NCBI GenBank assembly: GCA_028292145.1
Contig: JAQGMX010000256.1
Coordinates: 1 to 8,310 of the forward strand
Reading direction: 5' to 3'
DNA: 8,310 nucleotides
Source of the DNA: Variovorax sp.
Lineage (GTDB): Bacteria; Pseudomonadota; Gammaproteobacteria; Burkholderiales; Burkholderiaceae_C
Shown here: in pieces, positions 1 to 6,511 of the stretch
Layout: each line of letters opens with the position of its first letter
Numbering within the stretch: the first letter of the stretch is position 1
The notes under the pieces: generated by a model
What the model saw: only the letters and a program-made list of their open reading frames with translations
Database searches by the model: none
Told to the model about the DNA's origin: nothing
Made by a program: the position numbers and the translations under genes

Positions 1-297
1 ATCATCTTCACGCAGATCCTGCCGAACACGATGTCGCCCATCATCGTGACCGCCTCGCTGATGATCGCCACCGCCATCCTCACCGAATCGGCCCTGTCGT
101 TCCTCGGTCTCGGCGACCGCAATCTCATGAGCTGGGGCTTCATGATCGGCGCCGCCCGGACCATGATCCGCGAGGCCTGGTGGATGAGCTTCCTGCCCGG
201 CCTGGCGATATTGCTCACGGTGCTCGCCGTCAACCTTATCGGCGAAGGCTTGAACGACGCCCTCAACCCGCATCTGCGGTCGCGGGACGGATCATGA
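1..297 (+). CDS. ABC transporter permease, OppC/DppC type (partial, C-terminal end)
   Basis: The last 98 residues of an inner-membrane permease subunit of a peptide/nickel-type ABC importer; the gene begins before the window. The reading frame is open from base 1. It shows the family's cytoplasmic coupling segment (ILPNTMSPIIV, then AILTESALSFLGLG, then SWGFMI) followed by a last hydrophobic helix (LPGLAILLTVLAVNLIGEGLNDAL) and the short basic tail typical of OppC/DppC C-termini. In this family the permease forms a heterodimer with an OppB/DppB partner and contacts the ATPases through the coupling segment. The stop codon overlaps the start of the downstream ATPase gene (ATGA at 294-297), which supports the two being one importer. 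Family assignment is secure; substrate (dipeptide, oligopeptide, opine, nickel or other) cannot be decided from this fragment. Confidence 0.92.
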   Translation: MIFTQILPNTMSPIIVTASLMIATAILTESALSFLGLGDRNLMSWGFMIGAARTMIREAWWMSFLPGLAILLTVLAVNLIGEGLNDALNPHLRSRDGS

Positions 298-1985
298 ACA
301 TCGCCGCCGCGCCGCTGCTGCAGATCGAGGGCCTGACGGTGCCCATCCCCGGCGGCGGCGACCGCCGTCATGCCGTGCGCGATCTGAGCCTGACGCTCCA
401 TGCCGGGGAGATCCTCTGTGTGGTCGGCGAGTCGGGCTCGGGCAAGTCGATGTGCGCCAACGCCGTCATGGGCCTGTTGCCGGAAACGCTCAAGCCTTCC
501 GCCGGCCGCGTGCTTTTCCAGGGGCGCGACCTGCTGCAGATGGGCGAGCCCGAACTGCGGGCGCTGCGCGGCACGGCACTGGGCATGATCTTCCAGGAAC
601 CGCTCTCGGCTCTGAACCCGCTGATGCAGGTCGGCGCGCAGGTCGCCGAGGTGCTGCAGGTGCACGGCATCGTCGACCCGGCCGAGGTGTCGCGGCGCGT
701 GCTCGAACAGCTCGAGTTCGTAGGGCTGCCGGAACCTGCGGTGCTGCGCCATGCCTACCCGTTCCAGCTGTCGGGCGGGCAGCGCCAGCGGGTGATGATC
801 GCCATGGCGCTGGCGCTCGGGCCGGCGCTGCTGATCGCCGACGAGCCGACCACGGCGCTCGACGTCACGACGCAGGCACAGATCCTGGCGCTCATCGAGT
901 CGATCCAGCGCGGCAAGCCGTCGGGCGGAAGCGGGGCACCGGCCATGGGCGTGCTGTTCATCACGCACGATTTCGGCGTCGTCGCGGAGATCGCGGACCG
1001 CGTCGCCGTCATGGAGCACGGCGTGCTGGTCGAGGTGGGAACGGTCGATCAGGTGCTCAATGCACCGGCACATCCCTACACGCGACGTCTGATCGCCGCG
1101 GTGCCGCGCCGCCGCACCGACGAGGCAGCACCGATCGCCGCTGCCGAGCCGGTGCTCGACGTGCGCCACCTGAAGAAGAGTTATGTCGGCCGGGGCGGCT
1201 GGTTTGCGCCGAAGCGGGTTGTGCATGCGGTCGACGACGTCAGCTTTTCCATCCGCCGCGGTGAGACGCTTGGCATCGTCGGCGAATCGGGCTCGGGCAA
1301 GTCGACCATCGGCAAGTGCCTGCTGAAACTCGTCGAGGTCGACAGTGGCGAGATGCTGTTCGAGGGCCGCGACATCGCCGGCCTGACGGCGAGTCAGTTC
1401 CGGCCGTTGCGCCGCGACATCCAGATGATCTTCCAGGATCCGTTCGCGTCGCTCAACCCGCGGCAGACGGTCGGCCAGATCGTGAGCGACGGTCCGGTGG
1501 CCAGCGGCGCGACGCGGCACGAAGCCGAGCAGCGTGCGCGCGCGCTGCTCGACCGCGTCGGCCTCGACGCATCGGCGTTCTCGCGCTTTCCCAACCAGTT
1601 CTCCGGCGGCCAGCGCCAGCGCATCGGCATCGCCCGTGCATTGGCGCTCGATCCGAAGGTGCTGGTGGCCGACGAGGCCGTCTCGGCGCTCGACGTCTCG
1701 GTGCAGGCACAGGTGCTGGCACTGCTGCACGAGCTGCAGCAGCAGCTGCGCATCGCGCTGGTCTTCATCACGCACGACCTGCGGGTGGCGGCACAGATCT
1801 GCGATTCGGTGCTGGTGATGCACCGCGGCCAGGTCGTCGAGCGCGGCAGCCCCCGCCAAATCTTCGACCGGCCACAGCACGACTACACGCGGCGCCTCAT
1901 CGCGGCCGTGCCGGGGCAGCGGTGGAACCCCACGCGCGCTGTCGCCGAGCCGGTTGCGGGCGCGATGGTACAGACCGTTTTCTAA
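294..1985 (+). CDS. Fused dual-domain ATP-binding protein of a peptide-type ABC importer (DppD-DppF fusion, GsiA/YejF-like)
   Basis: A 563-residue cytoplasmic protein with two complete ABC ATPase domains in tandem, so one chain does the work of the separate DppD and DppF subunits. Domain 1 has Walker A GESGSGKS (residues 45-52), signature LSGGQ (159-163), Walker B with D183 and E184, and switch histidine H225. Domain 2 has Walker A GESGSGKST (330-338), signature SGGQ (437-440), Walker B D460/E461 and H494. Each half ends with the oligopeptide-transporter C-terminal motif (HPYTRRLIAAVP and HDYTRRLIAAVP). All catalytic residues are present in both halves; the second Walker B reads DEAVSALD, with Ala where Pro is usual, a tolerated variant. 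The start at 294 overlaps the permease stop (ATGA). An upstream in-frame ATG at 180 would overlap the permease by over 100 bases and add unrelated Arg-rich sequence, so it was not used. Similar fusions occur in GsiA (glutathione) and YejF (peptide) systems; the substrate here is unknown. Confidence 0.95.
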   Translation: MNIAAAPLLQIEGLTVPIPGGGDRRHAVRDLSLTLHAGEILCVVGESGSGKSMCANAVMGLLPETLKPSAGRVLFQGRDLLQMGEPELRALRGTALGMIFQEPLSALNPLMQVGAQVAEVLQVHGIVDPAEVSRRVLEQLEFVGLPEPAVLRHAYPFQLSGGQRQRVMIAMALALGPALLIADEPTTALDVTTQAQILALIESIQRGKPSGGSGAPAMGVLFITHDFGVVAEIADRVAVMEHGVLVEVGTVDQVLNAPAHPYTRRLIAAVPRRRTDEAAPIAAAEPVLDVRHLKKSYVGRGGWFAPKRVVHAVDDVSFSIRRGETLGIVGESGSGKSTIGKCLLKLVEVDSGEMLFEGRDIAGLTASQFRPLRRDIQMIFQDPFASLNPRQTVGQIVSDGPVASGATRHEAEQRARALLDRVGLDASAFSRFPNQFSGGQRQRIGIARALALDPKVLVADEAVSALDVSVQAQVLALLHELQQQLRIALVFITHDLRVAAQICDSVLVMHRGQVVERGSPRQIFDRPQHDYTRRLIAAVPGQRWNPTRAVAEPVAGAMVQTVF

Positions 1986-1991
1986 GGAAGG
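1984..1991 (+). promoter_or_regulatory. Ribosome binding site of the alcohol dehydrogenase gene
   Basis: AAGGAAGG overlaps the stop codon of the ATPase gene and lies 4 bases before ATG 1996. It decides the start of the dehydrogenase in favour of 1996 over the in-frame ATG at 1954, which lies inside the upstream gene. Confidence 0.8.
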
Positions 1992-1995
1992 CTGC

Positions 1996-3126
1996 ATGTC
2001 CACCATCCAGTATCTAACGCAAATCGAATTCGGCGCCGGCGTCCTGCGCCTGCTTCCCGAGGCCCTGCAGGCGCTGGACGTGCGTCGGCCGTTGATGATC
2101 GGCGACCGGGGCCTTCTGGCTGCCGGGCTGGTCGACCGCATCTGCGCCACGCTGCCCGCCGGAATGAAGCTGCAGCGCTATCTAGACACGCCGGCCAACC
2201 CGACGGAGGCAGCCGTGGAGGCGGCTGCGGCGCTGTACCGCGACGGCGACTGCGACGGCATCGTCGCCATCGGGGGCGGCTCGCCGATCGACCTGGCGAA
2301 GGGCGTCGCCCTGATGGCCACGCATCCGGGGCCGCTGAGCCGATACACCGGGATGGCGGCGATGCCGCTGATCGGCGCGCAGACCGCGCCCATCGTCGCC
2401 GTGCCGACCACGGCCGGTACCGGCAGCGAAGTCGGCCGAGGCGCGTTGCTCTGCCTGCGCGACGGCCGCAAGCTGGTCGTCGTGAGCCCGTACCTGCTGC
2501 CAAGACGCGCGATCTGCGATCCCGAACTCACTTTGAGCCTGCCGCCGGCGCTGACCGCCGGCACCGGCATGGACGCCTTGACGCACTGCGTTGAGACATT
2601 CCTGTCGCCGCGCTTCAATCCGCCGGCCGATGCCATCGCGCTCGACGGCGCAGCGCGCGCTTGGCGCTGGATCGAGCGCGCCGTCGCGCATCCGGGCGAC
2701 ATCCAGGCGCGCACCGAAATGATGATCGCGGGCATCCACGGCGGCCTGGCGTTCCAGAAGGGACTGGGCGCCGTGCACGCGCTGGCTCACCCGCTGGGCG
2801 CGCTCACCGAGCCGCTGCTGCACCACGGCACCGTGAACGCGGTGCTGCTGCCGGCGGTTCTGCGGTTCAACGCGGCGCATGTCGGCGACAAGTTCGCACG
2901 CCTGGCGGCCACGTTCGGCCTGCCTGCTGCCGTGGACCTTCCCGCGGCTGTCAGCGCGCTGTGCGACCGCATCGGCATGCCGCCTTCGCTGCGGGCGATG
3001 GGCGTTCCGGCGGATGCATGCGACGCCGTCGTGGCCGGCGCGCTCGCCGACCATTCGCTGCCCACCAATCCGAGGCCGCTCGATGCGTCGGCATTGCGCA
3101 CGCTCTTTCACGAGGCCATGGGATGA
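1996..3126 (+). CDS. Iron-containing (group III) alcohol dehydrogenase
   Basis: A 376-residue cytoplasmic dehydrogenase of the Fe-ADH family, which interconverts alcohols and aldehydes or ketones with NAD(P)H; length is typical. The N-terminal Rossmann-like half carries the nucleotide-binding motif GGGSPID (residues 93-99) and TTAGTGSEV. D37, in MIGDRGL, sits where E. coli FucO has the Asp linked to NAD preference, so NAD(H) is inferred. The C-terminal helical half supplies the divalent-metal ligands by family pattern: D193 and H197 in GMDALTHCVE, H261 in AVHALAHPLG, and H277 in HHGTVN; the conserved H265 is also present. All look intact. The gene lies 10 bases after the ATPase gene and its stop overlaps the start of the molybdoenzyme gene (ATGA at 3123-3126). 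That placement suggests it acts on the imported compound or a breakdown product. Related subfamilies include 1,2-propanediol, 4-hydroxybutyrate and maleylacetate reductases, and no specific substrate can be assigned. Confidence 0.93.
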   Translation: MSTIQYLTQIEFGAGVLRLLPEALQALDVRRPLMIGDRGLLAAGLVDRICATLPAGMKLQRYLDTPANPTEAAVEAAAALYRDGDCDGIVAIGGGSPIDLAKGVALMATHPGPLSRYTGMAAMPLIGAQTAPIVAVPTTAGTGSEVGRGALLCLRDGRKLVVVSPYLLPRRAICDPELTLSLPPALTAGTGMDALTHCVETFLSPRFNPPADAIALDGAARAWRWIERAVAHPGDIQARTEMMIAGIHGGLAFQKGLGAVHALAHPLGALTEPLLHHGTVNAVLLPAVLRFNAAHVGDKFARLAATFGLPAAVDLPAAVSALCDRIGMPPSLRAMGVPADACDAVVAGALADHSLPTNPRPLDASALRTLFHEAMG

Positions 3127-5249
3127 AGCACGTTCCGACGGCAGTTCCGGTACCGATCTCCTCAGGCGAGCACGTCGTGCGCAGCGCCTGCCCGCACGAC
3201 TGCCCCGACACCTGCGCCATGCTCGTCACGGTGAAGGACGGCGTCGCGACCAAGGTGCGAGGCGACCCGACGCATCCGACCACGCAGGGCACGCTCTGCA
3301 CCAAGGTCTCGCGCTACCTCGAGCGCACCTACCACCCGGAGCGCCTGCTTTACCCGATGCGCCGCATCGGCCCGAAGGGACCGGGGCAGGGCCGCTGGGA
3401 ACGCATTTCCTGGGACGAGGCGCTCGACACCATCGCCACGCGTTTCAAGGCCATCGCCGCGGTCGACCCCCAGGGCATCCTGCCGTATTCGTACTCCGGC
3501 ACCCTGGGACTCGTTCACAATTTCGGCATGCCGCGCCGGTTCTTCCACAAGCTCGGCGCGTCGCAGCCCGAACGCGTGCTCTGCTCGACAGCAGGGCGGG
3601 CGGGCTACAACGCCGTCATCGGCGCGCAGATCGGGACCGACATCGCGCATTTCGCCGACGCGAAGCTGATCGTGCTGTGGGGCACCAATCCCATCGCCTC
3701 CAGCGTGCATCTGTGGATGCGTATCGCCGAGGCGAGGCGCAAGGGTGCGCAGGTGATTGCCATCGACCCCTATCGCTCGCTGTCGGCCGAGAAGGCCGAC
3801 TGGCATCTGGCGCTGAAGCCTGGCACCGACGGTGCCTTGGCGTATGGGGTCATGCATGTGCTGATCCGGGATGGTCTCGTCGACCGCGATTACGTTGACC
3901 GCCATACGCTCGGCTACGCTCCGCTTGCAGCCCGCGCCGCCGAGTTCACCCCCGAGATTGTTGCAGGCATCACCGGACTTGCGGCTGCCGACATCGAAAG
4001 GCTGGCGCGCACCTACGGGGCCGACCGCGCCACCGCAATCCGCATGAATTTCGGCCTGCAGCGGCATGCCGGCGGTGCCAATGCCGTGCGCGCCATCGCC
4101 TGCCTGCCGGCGCTCATCGGGGCCTGGCGCGAAGCCGCCGGCGGCATCCTGCTCGACCAGGCGGGCGCACATGCGATCGACTTTGCCGCGCTCGACGGTC
4201 GTCACCTGCTGCCCGACCCCGCCCGGCCACCGCGCTCGGTCAACATGGCGCAGATCGGCCGAGCGCTCACGACGCTGGACGACCCACCCATCCAGGCCCT
4301 TTTCGTCTATATCTCCAACCCCGTGGCGGTAGCGCCCGACAACGCGCTGCTGCGCCGCGGCCTGAGCCGGCCCGATCTTTTCACCGTCGTCCACGAGATC
4401 TTCCTCACCGATACCTGCGACTACGCCGACATCGTGCTGCCCGCCACCACGCAGCTCGAGCAATTCGACATCCACCGCGGCTACGGCACGCTCTATGCGG
4501 TCGTCAACCATCCGGCGATTGCGCCCATCGGCGAGGCCTGCTCCAATGCCGAGCTGTTCCGCCGGCTGGCGGCGCGAATGGGCTACGACGATGCCTGCCT
4601 GCAGGAGAGCGACGAAGACGTGGCGCGCCAAGCCCACGACCTGGGGGCCACGGTCAACGCCTCATTCGATTTTGATGCGCTCAAGCGCACCGGCTGGCAA
4701 AGGCTTGATGTCGCGGAGCGCTATGCACCCTTCGCGGACGGCGGCTTCCCGACGCCATCAGGAAAGTGCGAGTTCGCCAGCGAAAGCGTGCTGCGCCAGG
4801 GCGGCACGCTGCTGCCCGAATTCATTCCACCCCGCGAATCCGAGCTTGGCGACCCTGAGCTCGCCAGGCGCTACCCCTTAATGCTGTTGACGCCGCCGGC
4901 GCGCCACTTTCTCAACTCGAGCTTTTCGTCGATCGATTCCTTGGTCCGCGAGGTTGGCGAGCCATGGGTCGAGATCCACCCGGACGACGCTACAGCGCGC
5001 AGCATCACCGCCGGCGACCGCGTGCGCGTGTACAACGACCGCGGTGCCTTCACCGTGGACGCACGCGTGACCGACAAGGTGCGCCGGGGTGTGTTAGTTG
5101 CGCCCTCGATTTGGTGGCTGAAGAAATCGAGCGATGGCGAGAACTCCAACGCCGTCACCTCCGATGCACTGACAGACCTTGGTCGAGGCGCAACCTACTA
5201 CGACACGGCCGTAGAAGTTGCCTGTTTTGACGGCATGTCCCGTCCATAA
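3123..5249 (+). CDS. Molybdopterin-dependent oxidoreductase, DMSO reductase superfamily, with N-terminal [4Fe-4S] site
   Basis: A 708-residue catalytic subunit. Residues about 16-73 form the Fe4S4 domain with ligands C23, C27, C31 and C59 (C-x3-C-x3-C-x27-C), followed by the family's WERISWDEALD segment. The central molybdopterin domain includes WGTNP (186-190) and VIAIDPYRS (from 211), which lie along the cofactor path in relatives. Residues from about 583 (YPLMLLTPPARHFLNSS) to the C-terminus form the molybdopterin dinucleotide-binding domain. The active-site segment reads RVLCSTAG; C154 or the adjacent S155 is the likely metal-ligand position, but which cannot be settled by eye. There is no twin-arginine or other signal peptide, so it should be cytoplasmic. 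No FeS-transfer or membrane-anchor subunit gene follows, so the electron partner is unknown. ATG 3123 overlaps the upstream stop and has GAGG at 3112-3115. Substrate is unknown: relatives include oxidases, reductases and non-redox hydratases. Confidence 0.93.
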   Translation: MKHVPTAVPVPISSGEHVVRSACPHDCPDTCAMLVTVKDGVATKVRGDPTHPTTQGTLCTKVSRYLERTYHPERLLYPMRRIGPKGPGQGRWERISWDEALDTIATRFKAIAAVDPQGILPYSYSGTLGLVHNFGMPRRFFHKLGASQPERVLCSTAGRAGYNAVIGAQIGTDIAHFADAKLIVLWGTNPIASSVHLWMRIAEARRKGAQVIAIDPYRSLSAEKADWHLALKPGTDGALAYGVMHVLIRDGLVDRDYVDRHTLGYAPLAARAAEFTPEIVAGITGLAAADIERLARTYGADRATAIRMNFGLQRHAGGANAVRAIACLPALIGAWREAAGGILLDQAGAHAIDFAALDGRHLLPDPARPPRSVNMAQIGRALTTLDDPPIQALFVYISNPVAVAPDNALLRRGLSRPDLFTVVHEIFLTDTCDYADIVLPATTQLEQFDIHRGYGTLYAVVNHPAIAPIGEACSNAELFRRLAARMGYDDACLQESDEDVARQAHDLGATVNASFDFDALKRTGWQRLDVAERYAPFADGGFPTPSGKCEFASESVLRQGGTLLPEFIPPRESELGDPELARRYPLMLLTPPARHFLNSSFSSIDSLVREVGEPWVEIHPDDATARSITAGDRVRVYNDRGAFTVDARVTDKVRRGVLVAPSIWWLKKSSDGENSNAVTSDALTDLGRGATYYDTAVEVACFDGMSRP

Positions 5250-5321
5250 GACGGCGGAAACAACCGAAGTTACGCCTAAGCACGTGATCCATACGCGGGC
5301 GAACTCGAGCTCGAGAAGTCT

Positions 5322-5397
5322 CAAATGATGGGGTTAAGAAGTTCCCACAAATGATGGTCAACATTCAGGCAAGGAATGAGAACGGCACCATTCAGGC
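5322..5397. repeat. Two pairs of short direct repeats
   Basis: CAAATGATGG occurs at 5322-5331 and 5348-5357 (26 bases apart), and CATTCAGGC at 5362-5370 and 5389-5397 (27 bases apart). The pairs are adjacent with almost equal spacing. They could be protein-binding sites, a degenerate duplication or chance; no function is claimed. Confidence 0.4.
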
Positions 5398-5426
5398 TCC
5401 ATTAGTACCTCAACAAGAAAGCTGCT

Positions 5427-5446
5427 TGGGTACTGACGGGTACCCA
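5427..5446. promoter_or_regulatory. 20-base dyad, candidate activator site
   Basis: TGGGTAC-TGACGG-GTACCCA is a perfect 7-base inverted repeat with a 6-base centre, about 240 bases upstream of the predicted sigma-54 start. Its size and distance fit an upstream activating sequence for a sigma-54 enhancer-binding protein, but no known consensus was matched and a simple hairpin is equally possible. Confidence 0.35.
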
Positions 5447-5526
5447 CCGGCAGGGGTGAAAAGTTGAAGCACAGATCGAACGTATTTATCTACTCTGGGC
5501 TGGGTTCGAAGTTTGCAACAGTCTGG

Positions 5527-5547
5527 CGCGCGCTGCTTCTGCGCGCG
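5527..5547. repeat. GC-rich inverted repeat
   Basis: CGCGCGC and GCGCGCG (7-base arms) flank TGCTTCT. The dyad sits about 140 bases upstream of the predicted transcription start in an otherwise lower-GC stretch. There is no T tract, so it is not a standard terminator. It may be an activator site, a structural element or chance. Confidence 0.35.
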
Positions 5548-5650
5548 AGCGCCCGCAAAGAGGGGACTTTGACGATCTTGCAACATGCCCCACAGAACGG
5601 TAGTTGGGTCGCCGGCTGTTCTAATTTTTCGCTTGAGGCGCAACAGATGT

Positions 5651-5666
5651 TGGCACACAAGTTGCA
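5651..5666 (+). promoter_or_regulatory. Sigma-54 (RpoN) promoter, -24/-12 type
   Basis: TGGCAC, five bases (ACAAG), then TTGCA matches the RpoN consensus TGGCAC-N5-TTGC(A/T). The invariant GG (5652-5653) and GC (5664-5665) are separated by exactly 10 bases. Transcription would begin near 5677, 38 bases before the iclR start, and cover iclR, the OPT transporter and the DUF1177-like gene. Expression would therefore need an AAA+ enhancer-binding protein, which is not encoded in this window. The predicted start also argues against translation starts at 5667 or 5670, which would lie upstream of it. Confidence 0.72.
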
Positions 5667-5683
5667 TTGATGTATCCATATTC

Positions 5684-5698
5684 TGGCACTAGGTGCCA
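5684..5698. promoter_or_regulatory. 15-base palindrome, candidate IclR-family operator
   Basis: TGGCAC-TAG-GTGCCA is a perfect 6-base inverted repeat with a 3-base centre, at about +7 to +21 of the predicted sigma-54 transcript and 16 bases before the iclR start codon. Its length and TGG...CCA ends resemble the E. coli IclR operator type (TGGAAAT-N-ATTTCCA). A repressor bound here would block transcript escape, so autorepression by the adjacent iclR product is the natural hypothesis. Six T (5699-5704) follow directly, so a short terminator or attenuator hairpin is an alternative reading. Confidence 0.5.
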
Positions 5699-5714
5699 TT
5701 TTTTGGAACCACGA

Positions 5715-6470
5715 ATGGCATCCCTTGAAAGCGCAGGCGTCATCCTCCGGCTGATCAATTCGCTGCAACGCCCCGTCACAGTCACCGACCTGGTCGATCA
5801 CTTGAGCATGCCCAAGAGTTCGTCTTCGCGATTGCTTAGACAGATGGGCGAAGAGGGATTTCTCGAACGTGACCCGCAGACGCTGGCCTATGGTCCGTCG
5901 CTGATGATGCTGGAACTCTCGCGCCTCGTTCGTTCCACGACGCAGCTTTTCCCGAAGCTGCAGCTCGCGCTCCAGGGCTTGTGCATGCGAAGCGGCCACA
6001 CCGGCTACATCTCAGTGCTCGACGGCGTCGACGTGCTGGTGATCTTCGTGCAGTCGGGCAGCCACCCGCTGCGGCTGATGACCTATGCCGGCCACCGCTC
6101 GCCGGCCTGGGCCACTTCGACCGGCCGGGCCCTGCTGGCCCTGGAGAGCGACGGCGCGGTGCGCGAACGCTTTGCCTCGGGCCTGCCTGCCGTCTCGGAC
6201 AACGCGCCCGCTCATGTCGATGCGCTGATCGAACGGCTGAATGTGATCCGCAGCCAGCGCTACGCCACGGCCCTGAACGAGGCACTTCCTGGCGTGGGTT
6301 CGGTAAGTTGCACGGTCAGCGACCCGCATACCGGCGAGCGCCTGGCATTCTGCCTTTCTTTCCCCAGCGCGGATGCCGACGCATCCCGTATCGACGCCCT
6401 GGCGCTGGATCTCATGACCGAAGCCGCCGGCATCGGTCAACTCGTCGGCGACCCATTGTGGGCGCGCTAG
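5715..6470 (+). CDS. IclR-family transcriptional regulator
   Basis: A 251-residue DNA-binding regulator, the usual length for the family. The N-terminus has the winged helix-turn-helix: MASLESAGVILRLINSL begins the first helix, the TDLVDHLSMPKSSSSRLLRQM segment (residues about 24-44) is the helix-turn-helix, and GFLERDPQTLAYGPS the wing. The rest (about 70-250) is the effector-binding domain with the family pattern HTGYISVLDG, YAGHRSPAWATSTGRALLA and ALNEALPGVGSV. The start at 5715 was chosen because the IclR pattern begins exactly there, a GGA lies 8 bases upstream, and the sigma-54 start point lies downstream of the earlier in-frame TTG/ATG at 5667/5670. It is the first gene of a unit with the OPT transporter 41 bases further on, so it probably controls that operon in response to the transported compound or a metabolite. 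The effector is unknown. Confidence 0.93.
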   Translation: MASLESAGVILRLINSLQRPVTVTDLVDHLSMPKSSSSRLLRQMGEEGFLERDPQTLAYGPSLMMLELSRLVRSTTQLFPKLQLALQGLCMRSGHTGYISVLDGVDVLVIFVQSGSHPLRLMTYAGHRSPAWATSTGRALLALESDGAVRERFASGLPAVSDNAPAHVDALIERLNVIRSQRYATALNEALPGVGSVSCTVSDPHTGERLAFCLSFPSADADASRIDALALDLMTEAAGIGQLVGDPLWAR

Positions 6471-6498
6471 TACCTACATCCAAATCCAACAGAAGGTC

Positions 6499-6505
6499 AG
6501 AAAGG
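6499..6505 (+). promoter_or_regulatory. Ribosome binding site of the OPT transporter gene
   Basis: AGAAAGG ends 6 bases before ATG 6512 and fixes that start in a frame that is open for a long way upstream. A second purine-rich run, AGAAGG, lies at 6491-6496. Confidence 0.7.
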
Positions 6506-6511
6506 TCATCC

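Larger units (their letters stand above)
5250..5714. other. 465-base regulatory gap between two transcription units
   Basis: The stretch is visibly less GC-rich than the flanking genes and shows no credible long ORF on either strand; the ORFs present have no recognisable domain. It contains a sigma-54 promoter at its right end, a palindrome next to the start of iclR, two longer dyads, a pair of interleaved short direct repeats and a 12-base palindrome CTCGAGCTCGAG at 5304-5315. No clear rho-independent terminator follows the molybdoenzyme gene, and no tRNA, riboswitch or insertion-sequence end was recognised. Confidence 0.7.

Noticed and set aside
180..293. In-frame ATG at 180 as the start of the fused ATPase
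   Set aside because: It overlaps the permease by 118 bases and adds Arg-rich sequence unlike the family; the ATGA start at 294 gives a normal N-terminus.
3162..4637. 491-codon open frame on the minus strand inside the molybdoenzyme gene, and similar long minus-strand frames at 2182-3111 and 6569-7483
   Set aside because: They are exactly antisense to genes with clear domains, their products are rich in Arg, Gly, His and Asp with no recognisable motif, and high GC content produces such frames routinely.
5240..5254. CCGTC-CATAA-GACGG hairpin at the stop codon of the molybdoenzyme gene as a terminator
   Set aside because: The stem is only 5 bases and no T tract follows; support is too weak to call a rho-independent terminator.
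5494..5520. GGGTTCGAAG resembling a tRNA T-loop
   Set aside because: The flanking bases do not form a T-stem and no acceptor or anticodon arm is found around it. TCGAAC/GTTCGA at 5476-5481 and 5504-5509 is only a loose inverted repeat with a 22-base spacer.
5667..5714. Earlier TTG/ATG starts for the IclR gene at 5667 and 5670
   Set aside because: They overlap the -12 region or precede the predicted sigma-54 start, have no good RBS, and add 15-16 residues absent from the usual IclR N-terminus.
5250..5714. Insertion-sequence remnant or attachment site in the gap
   Set aside because: No terminal inverted repeats with target duplication and no transposase or integrase fragment could be recognised; lower GC alone is normal for a promoter region.
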